DNA of 64,000 nucleotides from Flavobacteriaceae bacterium (GTDB lineage Bacteria; Bacteroidota; Bacteroidia; Flavobacteriales; Flavobacteriaceae): NCBI GenBank assembly GCA_947463515.1, contig CANHRI010000005.1, positions 1 to 64,000 of the forward strand, read 5' to 3'. Shown piece by piece: positions 42,560 to 51,075 of this stretch (position 1 is its first letter; each line of letters starts with the position of its first letter). The notes under the pieces were generated by a model. It saw only the letters and a program-made list of their open reading frames with translations, ran no database searches and was not told where the DNA came from. The position numbers and the translations under genes were made by a program.

Positions 42560-42808
42560 TTAAAAGGTATCTGAAAAAAATAGAAAGAAGAGAAACAACA
42601 TTCCCGTGAGAAACAACATTCGGCGCAATTGAACACAGCGATCGCGATGCGTTTTGGGACATTGAAAGATTAAATAGTAGCCCAAGGTTAGTCCCAGAAC
42701 CAAGCCAAAAGTCAGTAAAGCCGGCCCCAGGAACCTCCCTTGATCTTGCAGACAGGGAATCAAAAATCCCGTACTGCCTTGTTCGATAAGGAGCATTATC
42801 AAAGTCAT
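42560..42808 (-). CDS. Small hypothetical membrane protein
   Basis: 82 residues from ATG 42808. Hydrophobic segments near 1-20, 28-50 and 63-82 (PALLTFGLVLGLTLGYYLIF; MLFLTGMLFLFFLFF) with a CPKTHRDRC loop. No family recognised. A TAGCTTTG -7 box (42815-42822, minus) lies 6 bases upstream. Could be spurious, but spacing and hydrophobicity favour a gene. Confidence 0.5.
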   Translation of the reverse strand: MTLIMLLIEQGSTGFLIPCLQDQGRFLGPALLTFGLVLGLTLGYYLIFQCPKTHRDRCVQLRRMLFLTGMLFLFFLFFSDTF

Positions 42809-42882
42809 ACCCTGCAAAGCTAGGCGATGCAAAGGAGTTCCATTCGCGTAGAAATACCTGTTTTTAATTTGTATTTTTGGGC

Positions 42883-43380
42883 ATGGAAATTACAATTCGA
42901 CCTTACACGGCTTCCGACGTGGAGCCCTTACTCGAGATCATCAATTACAACATCTTGAATGCCACAGCATTGTATGATTACAACCCGCGAACGGCAGCGC
43001 AGCAAGTTGCACTTTTTGATGAGAAATTGCAAAAAGGATTTCCCATTTTTGTAGCTACCCACGGAAATACAATCGTTGGTTTTGGATATTATGGCGAATT
43101 TCGTTTTCGGGAAGCCTATCGATTTACTGTAGAACACTCTGTTTACACCCATCCAGATTGGCAAGGGAAAGGAATTGGCAAAGCGCTCCTATCCACTTTG
43201 ATTACCTCGGCAAGAACCAACGGATTTCATACGATGATTGGTGTAATTGATGCTGAAAATACAGCAAGTATTGCTTTTCATGAACGTATGGGATTTGAAG
43301 TGAAAGGCATTCTCAAGGAAACCGGATTCAAATTTGACCGATGGCTTCACAGTGTTTTTGTCCAATTAATCCTAAACTAA
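42883..43380 (+). CDS. GNAT N-acetyltransferase (phosphinothricin acetyltransferase-like)
   Basis: 165 residues from ATG 42883. IRPYTASDVEPLLEIINYNILNATALYDYNPRT and the acetyl-CoA loop VYTHPDWQGKGIGKALLSTLI are those of the Pat/Bar-like group, with ENTASIAFHERMGFEVKGILKETGFKFDRWLHSVFVQLIL at the end. Likely acetylates a small amine or amino-acid analogue. A TATTTTTG box ends 3 bases before the ATG. Confidence 0.92.
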   Translation: MEITIRPYTASDVEPLLEIINYNILNATALYDYNPRTAAQQVALFDEKLQKGFPIFVATHGNTIVGFGYYGEFRFREAYRFTVEHSVYTHPDWQGKGIGKALLSTLITSARTNGFHTMIGVIDAENTASIAFHERMGFEVKGILKETGFKFDRWLHSVFVQLILN

Positions 43381-43399
43381 TGATTTAGATTCAAACGAT

Positions 43400-43978
43400 A
43401 TGAACTATCCCTTACCCTTTGTACTTAAAATTTGTGCCTTTTTACTTCAAAGCATCACTTTATTTTGTGGGTTTTATTGGAAAATAGAAGTCTGTTTTAC
43501 CTTGAGTTATGTGCTCACTATCCTCTATACCGTGGCTTTTTTTGTTGTCCCGATTTGGTTCCCGTCTTTACCCGATGCAAATACCTTTATCATTCCGAGA
43601 CAAACACACCATTCGATTCTATCGTTGAGTTTGGTAGCGGGTATTGCGTTATTAATTTTTACCGGCTTGGGATTGCATTTTTTTGAACAATCCCATCATT
43701 TGGAAACAGTGAGTGTGTTTTTTGCTTTCGTATTGATAACGAATGCTTTTGAAAAACCCAACAGCACCTACCTTCGTTGGGAGAGAGACGGTTTATTGAT
43801 TGTGGGAACTACTTTTTCCAATACCTTACCGCAGGACAGTATATTGCGTTTTGAAGTCGATGGCGATTCTATCACGCTACAAACTAAGGATGGCATTACT
43901 CATCACATTGAAAATATCGAGTGGGATACCGAAAAAATGGAATGGGCCAAGGCGTTTCTTTCCCGAGAAAAAAGATAA
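43400..43978 (+). CDS. Hypothetical membrane protein, 192 residues
   Basis: Four hydrophobic segments in the first 120 residues (FVLKICAFLLQSITLFCGFYW; YVLTILYTVAFFVVPIWF; LSLVAGIALLIFTGLGLHFF; VSVFFAFVLITNAF) and a soluble C-terminal part (RWERDGLLIVGTTFSNTLPQDSILRFEVDGDSITLQTKDG) with the strand rhythm of a small PH-like sandwich. No family named. Probably co-transcribed with the acetyltransferase (19-base gap). Confidence 0.7.
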   Translation: MNYPLPFVLKICAFLLQSITLFCGFYWKIEVCFTLSYVLTILYTVAFFVVPIWFPSLPDANTFIIPRQTHHSILSLSLVAGIALLIFTGLGLHFFEQSHHLETVSVFFAFVLITNAFEKPNSTYLRWERDGLLIVGTTFSNTLPQDSILRFEVDGDSITLQTKDGITHHIENIEWDTEKMEWAKAFLSREKR

Positions 43979-43987
43979 TGCAATGGG

Positions 43988-44758
43988 TTATTTTTCTTCA
44001 GGGGTTTCAGGGGTATGGGCAACTTTAAAATCCACGTAATAATTCGCCTTAAACGACAGCACAAAAGTCACGCTACAATTTCCAACATCGCGAAGAATCA
44101 GGGGTTGGTAACGAAAGGCGCTGGGGTCTAAGGCATTTTTGCAATGCAAATAGACACGAACTTCAATGTCGCCTTTGCGATTACGGTAGGAAATACATTG
44201 TTTGACATAATCGTTTGACGGTTTTAAAACGTCTTTTTGTTCGTCAAAAACACATTCAATCAATTCACGCACCCGATTAAACTCATCTACACTTAAATCA
44301 TAGGGCGTATTCCGATCCTTTTTTTTGGGCGAATACGTAAAAAGAGCATACTCTGGAAATGGATGCAGGTCTACAACCGAACGCAAGACCGTTTTGTTTT
44401 GTACTACATCCAAACGGAAATTTTGCGCTTCCCCTACAAACTCAAGCATCCCATTTTTGAAGACCGCTTTACCTCCTGATCCATTCATGTCCTTTCTACT
44501 AAAATGAAGTGTATCCGATTGGAGGTAGGCTTTACCTTCAAACTTTTCGTATTTGGTGTGCCCGTGATCTTTGGCTTTAGAATTGTATTCAAACGTGCTG
44601 TCCGAATACCATTTCAATTCGTGTCGGTACTCTACGATATTTCCCGATTCGTGCCGTGCAAGTAGTAGTATCTCTTTCTGGGGTGCAGCCACTTCTTTCG
44701 GAGGTTCTTTACACCCGAAACATAGCAGTAGTACCCCAAAAAAAACATGAATTCGCAT
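43988..44758 (-). CDS. Hypothetical lipoprotein
   Basis: 256 residues from ATG 44758. Lipobox LCFGC (Cys16). Mature part: EILLLARHESGNIVEYRHELKWYSDSTFEYNSKAKDHGHTKYEKFEGKAYLQSDTLHF, resembling small Bacteroidetes lipoproteins with a beta-sandwich. The final part contains VRVYLHCKNALDPSAFRYQP. Function unknown. Convergent with the previous gene, 9 bases apart. Confidence 0.75.
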   Translation of the reverse strand: MRIHVFFGVLLLCFGCKEPPKEVAAPQKEILLLARHESGNIVEYRHELKWYSDSTFEYNSKAKDHGHTKYEKFEGKAYLQSDTLHFSRKDMNGSGGKAVFKNGMLEFVGEAQNFRLDVVQNKTVLRSVVDLHPFPEYALFTYSPKKKDRNTPYDLSVDEFNRVRELIECVFDEQKDVLKPSNDYVKQCISYRNRKGDIEVRVYLHCKNALDPSAFRYQPLILRDVGNCSVTFVLSFKANYYVDFKVAHTPETPEEK

Positions 44759-44763
44759 ACTCT

Positions 44764-44964
44764 TTAGAAAGAAACATTGTTGGCTTGTGCCCAAAAAATA
44801 AAACCAAACAGCAAACACAAATAAAGTGCCGTGTAGAGGAGCTCGTTCCTAAAATAACGAAACTGCCCCAAACGCTTGTAGCGGCGATATCCTCGAACCA
44901 CGTAAAAAAACCGCAGGAGAATAAATCCAGTGATAAGAAGAATGAGATAAAAAGGGAGTCGCAT
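44764..44964 (-). CDS. Small membrane protein, 66 residues
   Basis: Two hydrophobic helices (LPFYLILLITGFILLRFFYVV; LLYTALYLCLLFGFIFW) separated by a very basic loop (RGYRRYKRLGQFRYFRNE). It exactly fills the gap between the MazG-like gene (14 bases) and the lipoprotein gene (5 bases), supporting a three-gene transcript. Function unknown. Confidence 0.65.
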   Translation of the reverse strand: MRLPFYLILLITGFILLRFFYVVRGYRRYKRLGQFRYFRNELLYTALYLCLLFGFIFWAQANNVSF

Positions 44965-44978
44965 GGATTTACGTCAAA

Positions 44979-45365
44979 TTAGCGTTCGAGTATTTTGGCT
45001 ACATCGGGTTTGAAATAGTTGGGCCCTTTCATGACTTTACCATCTTCGCGGTACACGGGTTTACCATCGGCACCCAATTTACTCATATTACTGCGTTGGA
45101 TCTCTTCAAAAACCGCTTCAATTTTATGCTGCAACCCATGCTCAAGTAGGGTTCCACATAAAATGTAAAGCATATCACCCAAAGCATCGGCGATCTCAGT
45201 TAAATCTTTGTTTTGTACTGCCTCCCAATACTCTTCATTTTCCTCTTTCATTAAATTAAATCGAAGAAGATGGGTGGACTCGCCAAGGTCGGCTGTAGGG
45301 GTAGTGCGAATTCCCAAACCAAAGGCTTGATGAAATTCAGTTACGGCTTCTAATTGTCGTTGCAT
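44979..45365 (-). CDS. MazG-like NTP pyrophosphohydrolase
   Basis: 128 residues. The helical MazG signature is present: FNLMKEENEEYWEAVQNKDLTEIADALGDMLYILCGTLLEHG (EExxE ... ExxD), with LGADGKPVYREDGKVMKGPNYFKPDV at the C-terminus. It likely cleaves nucleoside triphosphates to monophosphates, for pool cleaning. First gene of a small minus-strand group. Confidence 0.88.
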   Translation of the reverse strand: MQRQLEAVTEFHQAFGLGIRTTPTADLGESTHLLRFNLMKEENEEYWEAVQNKDLTEIADALGDMLYILCGTLLEHGLQHKIEAVFEEIQRSNMSKLGADGKPVYREDGKVMKGPNYFKPDVAKILER

Positions 45366-45413
45366 AACTCATTTTTTTACCTCGACAAAGTAAAAAGAAT
45401 CCCACGGATTACC

Positions 45414-45421
45414 TACCTTTG
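45414..45421 (+). promoter_or_regulatory. -7 box for the small membrane protein at 45440
   Basis: TACCTTTG, 18 bases before the chosen ATG; this supports starting the gene at 45440 rather than at the ORF-track start 45419. Confidence 0.45.
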
Positions 45422-45439
45422 TTGAAAACTATTTTTGCT

Positions 45440-45628
45440 ATGTTTACAAAAGGACAATTGGTGTTTGCGGTTTTTTTTGTTATTGCTTTTGTCATTGCCA
45501 TGGTTATTGCCTACCGAAAAGACAAAGCACTGCATCAACTTTTTTATAAAGGAAATTATAAGATTTTGATTGCCTTTTTTGCCTTTATTGCCCTTTTATT
45601 TGTCATAAAATTTGCAACAAAGCATTAA
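45440..45628 (+). CDS. Small membrane protein, 62 residues
   Basis: From ATG 45440: two membrane helices (LVFAVFFVIAFVIAMVIAY; ILIAFFAFIALLFVIKF) joined by RKDKALHQLFYKGNYK. This is a familiar small flavobacterial protein type without assigned function. Encoded 45 bases before the SRPBCC gene. Confidence 0.7.
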   Translation: MFTKGQLVFAVFFVIAFVIAMVIAYRKDKALHQLFYKGNYKILIAFFAFIALLFVIKFATKH

Positions 45629-45673
45629 GAAGACCTATTAATTTTCATACCTTTACCCACCTAAGCTGCGGTT

Positions 45674-46777
45674 ATGAAGATTTTACGCTACTTATTTTTT
45701 ATTGCCTTACTCTTTTTATTGGGCACTGCAGTTTTTGTTGCTACTCAAAAACCTTCCTATTCCGTAACCAAAAGTCTTTACATCAAAAACAAACGCTCCG
45801 TAGTATTTGATTATGTAAATGATTTGCGCAATTGGGAAACCTTTGCCGCTTGGATTGTAGAACATGAAGGAACACAATTCAAATATCCCGAAAGTTCATC
45901 CGGTAAAAATGCGCATGCGGAGTGGTCGGGAAGTCGGGAAGGAAATTTAAAAACGCTACAATACAAAGACGCTGAATTATTGCGCTATCTTAGCGATGAA
46001 AACGGTCAGCTTACGCACTATACCTGGCAATTCAAAGATACGTTAGGCGGCACAAAGGTTCAATTAACCGCTAAAGGGACGTTGGACTTTAATTCAAAAA
46101 TTAAAGCCTTTTTTCAAGGAGGAGTGCAATCGTCTATGGGTAATTTGTATGAAAGAACTTTGGTTGGTTTAGAGAAAAGTATTTCGCGAGAGCTAAAGAC
46201 GTTTCAAGTTAAAGTGATGGGATTGGTCAATCAACCGCGTACGTTTTATTTGAAACAATTTGTGCGGTGTAAAGAGAAAAATCTAACCCGAAGCATCAAA
46301 ACAACCTTGCCTAAAATGCAATGGTTTTTCAAAAAAAATGCTGTTCAAGCTGCTGGAAAACCTTTTATTATCTACCACAAATGGGACAAAGAAGCCCGCG
46401 TCGTGGATTATTCGGTTTGCATTCCCGTGAAGGACACCATTGCCATTGAAGAGGGCAGCGACATTGCATTTGGAGTGCTTCCACCGTTTAAAGCGTTACG
46501 GGTGCAACTGAAAGGCGATTATTCTCATACGCAAAAGGCGTGGAACAAAGGAATTCAATACATCAACACCAAGAAATGGGCGCGTTTAACCCATTTAAAT
46601 GTGATTGAAATATACCGCAAAAATGGGGAAGACACGCCCCATCCTTCACTATGGATTACCGAAGTTTACCTTCCTGTGCAACCCACCGCTACGCGTCAAC
46701 CGCGAACTGTAATCCAAGATACTGTCGCTATAGTAACGCCGAATGAGCCCGCAGTAAATTCAAATCCTTCGCCTTAA
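45674..46777 (+). CDS. SRPBCC-domain membrane-anchored protein with GyrI-like C-terminal part
   Basis: 367 residues. N-terminal membrane anchor (about 5-24), then an SRPBCC/START-type module (about 30-170: SVTKSLYIKNKRSVVFDYVNDLRNWETFAAWIVE). A GyrI/AraC effector-binding-like domain follows (about 255-335: KPFIIYHKWDKEARVVDYSVCIPV ... ITEVYLPV). The tail is Pro/Thr-rich. Likely binds a hydrophobic ligand. Function unknown. Confidence 0.82.
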   Translation: MKILRYLFFIALLFLLGTAVFVATQKPSYSVTKSLYIKNKRSVVFDYVNDLRNWETFAAWIVEHEGTQFKYPESSSGKNAHAEWSGSREGNLKTLQYKDAELLRYLSDENGQLTHYTWQFKDTLGGTKVQLTAKGTLDFNSKIKAFFQGGVQSSMGNLYERTLVGLEKSISRELKTFQVKVMGLVNQPRTFYLKQFVRCKEKNLTRSIKTTLPKMQWFFKKNAVQAAGKPFIIYHKWDKEARVVDYSVCIPVKDTIAIEEGSDIAFGVLPPFKALRVQLKGDYSHTQKAWNKGIQYINTKKWARLTHLNVIEIYRKNGEDTPHPSLWITEVYLPVQPTATRQPRTVIQDTVAIVTPNEPAVNSNPSP

Positions 46778-46831
46778 CAAAGCTGTTTTAAACCTTTTGT
46801 TTTCTGAAAGGTCTAAATCAAAAAAAGTAGT

Positions 46832-47374
46832 TTGGAAAACGAAAAAGCTTTTATTCAAGAACTATTGCATCCGAAAACCCGAGACACGGCTTTTGGAAAG
46901 CTTCTCCAATACTATCAAAAACCCCTTTATTATCATATTCGAAGTATTGTTTTGGATCATGATGATGCCGACGATGTGTTGCAAAACACCTTCATCAAAG
47001 TACATACCTACTTAAAAGATTTCAAAGGCGAGAGCAAATTGTATTCATGGATCTACCGAATTGCTACAAATGAGTCGCTTACTTTTTTACAACAAAAAAA
47101 TAAACGTCAAGGATTCACGCATTCAGAATGGCAAGAGAAAGCACTAGCTAAATTGGAAACCGATGTTTATTTTGAAGGCGAAGCATTTCAATTGCAACTC
47201 CAAGAGGCGATTGCTCGCTTGCCCGAAAAACAACAATTGGTTTTTAAAATGAAATACTTTCAGGAGATAAAATACGAAGAAATGTCGGAAATTCTAGGAA
47301 CTTCAGTAGGGGCATTAAAAGCCTCTTACCATCATGCTGTAAAAAAAATTGAAGAATTTATTAAAACAAATTAA
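46832..47374 (+). CDS. RNA polymerase sigma factor, ECF type
   Basis: 180 residues, TTG start at 46832. Sigma region 2 is YYQKPLYYHIRSIVLDHDDADDVLQNTFIKVHTYLKDFKGESKLYSWIYRIATNESLTFL; region 4 is ARLPEKQQLVFKMKYFQEIKYEEMSEILGTSVGALKASYHHAVKKIEEFI. It is followed by a short membrane protein and a Spy-like periplasmic protein, a recurrent Bacteroidetes module for envelope-state sensing. Confidence 0.95.
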   Translation: MENEKAFIQELLHPKTRDTAFGKLLQYYQKPLYYHIRSIVLDHDDADDVLQNTFIKVHTYLKDFKGESKLYSWIYRIATNESLTFLQQKNKRQGFTHSEWQEKALAKLETDVYFEGEAFQLQLQEAIARLPEKQQLVFKMKYFQEIKYEEMSEILGTSVGALKASYHHAVKKIEEFIKTN

Positions 47375-47404
47375 ACCAATCCACGCGAACAATATCTAAA
47401 GTAT

Positions 47405-47821
47405 ATGAATCCGTTTAACTTAAATAACCCGCCGAAGAACCCCAGTGGCTTTACCGTACCCGAAGGCTATTTTGAATCGTTTTCGACACGACTTCAAAAC
47501 CGACTTGAGGAGCAGACGCCTGTAAAATCGATTTCTTTTTGGCGTAAAAATGCTAAAACTTTTTATGGAATGGCCGCTGTATTGGTCATTGGATTGGGAA
47601 TTGGAATGCTGTGGCGTTGGGAAGTGCAAAAAGAGGAAGAAGCCCATTGGAGCGCCATTGCTTCGTATGTAAGCGAAAATACTGACCTCACCGACGAACA
47701 TTATTTGGAACTTATTGAACTCCAAAATATAGAAGGGCCAGTTACTTCTGATACCGAGGCAGAGGTTTTAGAGGAAACGCTTCTTGAAAATGAAGCGTTG
47801 GACTACAGCATAACACAATAA
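47405..47821 (+). CDS. Putative anti-sigma factor, single-pass membrane protein
   Basis: 138 residues. A cytoplasmic N-terminus with the motif GFTVPEGYFESFSTRLQNRLEE, common in proteins following Bacteroidetes ECF sigma genes, one membrane helix (about 54-72: FYGMAAVLVIGLGIGMLWRW) and an acidic C-terminal part. No zinc HxxxCxxC anti-sigma motif is visible. Role inferred from position 30 bases after the sigma gene. Confidence 0.75.
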   Translation: MNPFNLNNPPKNPSGFTVPEGYFESFSTRLQNRLEEQTPVKSISFWRKNAKTFYGMAAVLVIGLGIGMLWRWEVQKEEEAHWSAIASYVSENTDLTDEHYLELIELQNIEGPVTSDTEAEVLEETLLENEALDYSITQ

Positions 47822-47843
47822 CATTGAAATTTAATCACAAACT

Positions 47844-48329
47844 ATGAAAACAATTCAAAATGCTTTTCGAATTTTAGTGCTAACCCTCCTTTTCTTGGGG
47901 ACAGTGAACGCTTTTGCGCAACCAGGCGGTCGATTGCGGGAACGCATTGAAGAGAAAAAAGAACAAGTAAAATCACTAAAAGTAGCCTTTATCACTCAAG
48001 AACTTCGCTTAACTCCGGATGAGGCTGCTAAGTTTTGGCCCATATACAATGCTTTTGAGGACAAACAAGCCGAAATCCGTCGTCAAAAATTAAAAGCTTT
48101 TATGGACCGAAAAGAGGAAAATCAGTTGGATAAAATGACTGAAAAAGAAGCGCAAACGGTGTTGGCCCAAATGGAAACCAATGAAGAGGAATTGTTTAAA
48201 CTTCGCAAGAAATTAATTGCCGATTTACGGGGTGTACTCCCGGCTTTGAAGATTATCAAATTGAGACGGGCAGAAGAAGATTTCAATCGAAAATTGGTAG
48301 AACAGTTAAAAGAACGCCGCAGAAATTAA
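47844..48329 (+). CDS. Spy/CpxP-like periplasmic protein linked to the ECF sigma factor
   Basis: 161 residues. Signal peptide to about residue 26 (VNAFAQ). The mature part is helical and highly charged: KVAFITQELRLTPDEAAKFWPIYNAFEDKQAEIRRQ and LRKKLIADLRGVLPALKIIKLRRAEEDFNRKLVEQL, with the LTP-x-E-A-x-x-F-W-P motif typical of sensor-of-ECF proteins. It probably reports periplasmic protein stress to the sigma module. Confidence 0.88.
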   Translation: MKTIQNAFRILVLTLLFLGTVNAFAQPGGRLRERIEEKKEQVKSLKVAFITQELRLTPDEAAKFWPIYNAFEDKQAEIRRQKLKAFMDRKEENQLDKMTEKEAQTVLAQMETNEEELFKLRKKLIADLRGVLPALKIIKLRRAEEDFNRKLVEQLKERRRN

Positions 48330-48334
48330 TTACT

Positions 48335-48365
48335 AAACAGCTCTTCAAAAGGGCTGTTTTTTTTA
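48335..48365. terminator. Terminator after the ECF sigma operon
   Basis: AAACAGCTCTT-CAA-AAGGGCTGTTT with T run; it lies between convergent genes. Confidence 0.8.
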
Positions 48366-49415
48366 GTTTCGGTACAATCGTAAACGAAAGATTTTATTTT
48401 TACCTGCCACAATTACGGTTTGAGCATCGACAAATTGCATGGTATACAAATGAGATTCGGGCCACAAACATTTCCATTGTTTCCCTTGGTCAAACGCATA
48501 ATACAATCCCCCTGCACCTACCGTCAACCATTCTTTACCTTTACCCGACGGAATAAATTGAATCCCCGAAATATAGCCGGGTTCTTGAGGCGCATCAATA
48601 GGATTCCACGTGCTCCCACCATCGTGGGTGTAAATGATATTTCCAACTGTTTGGGCTGGTTTGTCATAATTCCCTCCAGCAGCTACTCCAATGTTGGCAT
48701 TGTAAAAATCCCCTGAAAAAATTCCTTCCATGGCACTGCCTTGGGCGATAGGCACAGCAATCGAAGTCCACGTTTTCCCCTCATCATTAGAGCGCCAAAC
48801 GCGGGATTGTATTCCTCCAGTAAAAATCCAAAGCGATTTCCCCGCACTACAAATAGTGGTATTGCTCGAGGCAAAAGCGGCTTCACCGGGAGCCAAAACA
48901 GGAGCTTTATCCTCAGGAACACGATACCAATGGGCACCCCCATCTTCCGACTTCAATAACGCCATCGCCTGTTGCGTCGGATCGCCCATGGCCCAACCCG
49001 TTCCGGTTGCAGTAAAATGCAGTGCGTCGTAAAAAACTTTTTCATGCGACTCTTGATACAGCAAACGACTACCTTCGCCTTCCAAAGGACCCGAATAAAG
49101 AAGTGCAGGATTCCCAATGGAAAGGGCAAACCATTTTCCTTGATGTAAAGCCAACGAACGAAATTCGGTGGGGGTCGCAGTAGGTAGTATTTGTGGCCAA
49201 TGTTTGCGCGTCACCAAATCGATTCGGCCCATTTTACTTTGACTCCCCGCGTAAAAAACGGTTTGTCCCGAGATGGCGATTGCACGAATACTCACGGTTT
49301 CAAAAAGCAAGGTATCTACGGTGACCCCAGTTATCGGTTGAGCATACTTTGAGGAAGTTACAGAAGCACAATTCCAAAAAAGAAAACAACAAAAAAAGCC
49401 AAAAAAAACGCGCAT
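48363..49415 (-). CDS. Lipoprotein with YCF48/BNR-like beta-propeller
   Basis: 350 residues from ATG 49415 (MRVFFGFFCCFLFWNCASV, lipobox ending at Cys16). The ORF-track extension of 112 residues overlaps the divergent gene and is rejected. Repeated blades carry SEDGGAHWYRVP, SNDEGKTWTSIAVP, THDGGSTWNPID and FDQGKQWKCLWP, the Asp-box/BNR pattern of sialidase-like and YCF48-like propellers. Catalytic residues of sialidase are not evident, so binding or assembly function is more likely. Confidence 0.86.
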   Translation of the reverse strand: MRVFFGFFCCFLFWNCASVTSSKYAQPITGVTVDTLLFETVSIRAIAISGQTVFYAGSQSKMGRIDLVTRKHWPQILPTATPTEFRSLALHQGKWFALSIGNPALLYSGPLEGEGSRLLYQESHEKVFYDALHFTATGTGWAMGDPTQQAMALLKSEDGGAHWYRVPEDKAPVLAPGEAAFASSNTTICSAGKSLWIFTGGIQSRVWRSNDEGKTWTSIAVPIAQGSAMEGIFSGDFYNANIGVAAGGNYDKPAQTVGNIIYTHDGGSTWNPIDAPQEPGYISGIQFIPSGKGKEWLTVGAGGLYYAFDQGKQWKCLWPESHLYTMQFVDAQTVIVAGKNKIFRLRLYRN

Positions 49416-49527
49416 GATCCCCAGTATTTCCAACGAAAATAAACATAATTGGTTAGATGGCAATTTTGATTTTGGTATTTTGGCACAGTGTTTGGTTTTT
49501 ATGTAACGAACTTTAAATTCCACAGTT

Positions 49528-50949
49528 ATGAAAACGAAACTACTATACAGCATGTTGTTGGGCTTGAGTCTAACATGGAGTGGGGCACAAAATCGGACAA
49601 CGGTAAGTGCTACCGATTCAGAGATAAGCGACAACTTAGACCTTCGCGCCGTTGCCTCTATTTTTGGGGAAGCTCGTGACTTGGAAGATTTTGAACGCCG
49701 TTTAAACAATCCCGAAACTCCCATATCCAATTTGGATTTGAACCTTGACAACCAAGTTGATTATTTACGGGTAGTCGAATCGATTGAAGGAAATCAACAT
49801 ATTATCGTGGTGCAAGCCGTGATGGGACGCGATCAATACCAAGACGTGGCCACCGTTGAAGTTGAAAAAGATACCCGCAACCGACGGGTACAAGTGCAAG
49901 TGGTAGGCGATACTTTTCTATACGGTACCAACTACATTTATGAACCGGTTTATGTGGGAACGCCTGTGATTTACAATTATTTCTGGCAACCGTACTACCA
50001 GCCCTATTGTTCTTCATGGTATTGGGGCTTTTATCCAAACTACTATTATGCTTGGCATCCTTTTCCCATTTTTCGTTACCGTCATCACATCGGATTATGC
50101 ATCAACTTTGGATTCCAATACAATTACGTGAATTTCCGTCGTTGCCAATGGGGATACTCGCACTATTTTGGTCGACGCGGCAACTTTATTGAACGGCATC
50201 ATCCGCAACGGGGATTTGCTTACCGCAACCAAGGAATTGCCAACCGTTATGAGTTAGATCGTACCCGTACCGTTCGCAATGTGGCCTATCCCGATACCCA
50301 TAATTCATTGGTGGGTACTCGTGATAATCAAACCGCTACGCGTCCCGAAACAGGTTCTGTGCGTGGCAATTGGACCAGTGCTTCTGAAACTCGACCCGTA
50401 CGTCAGGATCTAACAAGCGGTGCTACAACCAATCCTAGACCTACACGTGCTAATTATAGCGAAGCAACTAGTCCACGTCCGATTCGCCAAAATTTTAGTA
50501 ACACCACTTCTACGACACGACCTGTTCGTGAAAACTATACTTTGGCTTCCACTACATCGGCTCCAAGACCCACACGTTCGGATTACAGCACCACTACAAC
50601 TACACCTCGACCCACGCGTCAAGACTACACACCAAGTACAACTACTGTTAGTCCGCGCCCTGTTCGTCAAGAGTATAGCACACCCACACCTCGACCAACA
50701 CGTCAAGACTATACGCCATCGCCAAGCGCGAGCAGTGTAAGTCCGCGCCCCACACGACAAGACTATAGTGCACCCGCACCTCGACCTTCACGTCAAGACT
50801 ACACGCCAAGTGCGAGCAGTGTAAGTCCGCGGCCTGCACGACAAGACTATAGCGCACCTCGGCCCTCGCGTCAAGACTATTCCAGTTCGGGTTCGAGTCG
50901 TAGCATGCGTTCAGAGACTAGTACTTCCTCGCGACTTTCAAGAAATTAA
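49528..50949 (+). CDS. Secreted protein with PRPTRQDY tandem repeats
   Basis: 473 residues. Signal peptide to about 20. Residues 35-130 form a compact domain (LDLRAVASIFGEARDLEDFERRLNNPE ... IIVVQAVMGRDQYQDVATVEVEKD). Residues 130-215 are rich in Tyr/Trp/His (YFWQPYYQPYCSSWYWGFYP). From about 270 on, a degenerate repeat of 10-20 residues with core PRPTRQDYS/PRPVRQEYS continues to the end. The tail is basic and disordered, so it may bind acidic polymers or cell-wall material. Function unknown. Confidence 0.82.
   Translation: MKTKLLYSMLLGLSLTWSGAQNRTTVSATDSEISDNLDLRAVASIFGEARDLEDFERRLNNPETPISNLDLNLDNQVDYLRVVESIEGNQHIIVVQAVMGRDQYQDVATVEVEKDTRNRRVQVQVVGDTFLYGTNYIYEPVYVGTPVIYNYFWQPYYQPYCSSWYWGFYPNYYYAWHPFPIFRYRHHIGLCINFGFQYNYVNFRRCQWGYSHYFGRRGNFIERHHPQRGFAYRNQGIANRYELDRTRTVRNVAYPDTHNSLVGTRDNQTATRPETGSVRGNWTSASETRPVRQDLTSGATTNPRPTRANYSEATSPRPIRQNFSNTTSTTRPVRENYTLASTTSAPRPTRSDYSTTTTTPRPTRQDYTPSTTTVSPRPVRQEYSTPTPRPTRQDYTPSPSASSVSPRPTRQDYSAPAPRPSRQDYTPSASSVSPRPARQDYSAPRPSRQDYSSSGSSRSMRSETSTSSRLSRN
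50430..50900 (+). repeat. Coding tandem repeat of the PRPTRQDY protein
   Basis: The DNA repeats units around CCTCGACCCACGCGTCAAGA with Thr/Ser-rich spacers of variable length, about a dozen times. The last units (CCAAGTGCGAGCAGTGTAAG) are nearly identical to each other, indicating recent duplication. Long ORFs in other frames here are by-products of the repeat. Confidence 0.75.
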
Positions 50950-51045
50950 TTTGAAAATAGAGGTCGTTAAAGAGAAGTTAAAAAAATCATACCCAAAGCA
51001 TCGAATAATTTCGGTGCTTTTTTATTTTAGAACTTTGAAAAGTAA

Positions 51046-51053
51046 TACATTTG
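51046..51053 (+). promoter_or_regulatory. -7 box for kup
   Basis: TACATTTG, 22 bases before the ATG at 51076. Confidence 0.45.
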
Positions 51054-51075
51054 TGAACTTTTTTAATATTTTTTT

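Noticed and set aside
49416-49751. N-terminal 112 residues of the ORF-track propeller protein
   Set aside because: They overlap the divergent gene at 49528 and precede a good lipoprotein leader at ATG 49415.
50410-50857. Antisense and frame-shifted ORFs (116, 106 and 69 residues) in the PRPTRQDY region
   Set aside because: They arise from the repetitive DNA and have no start signals or family pattern.
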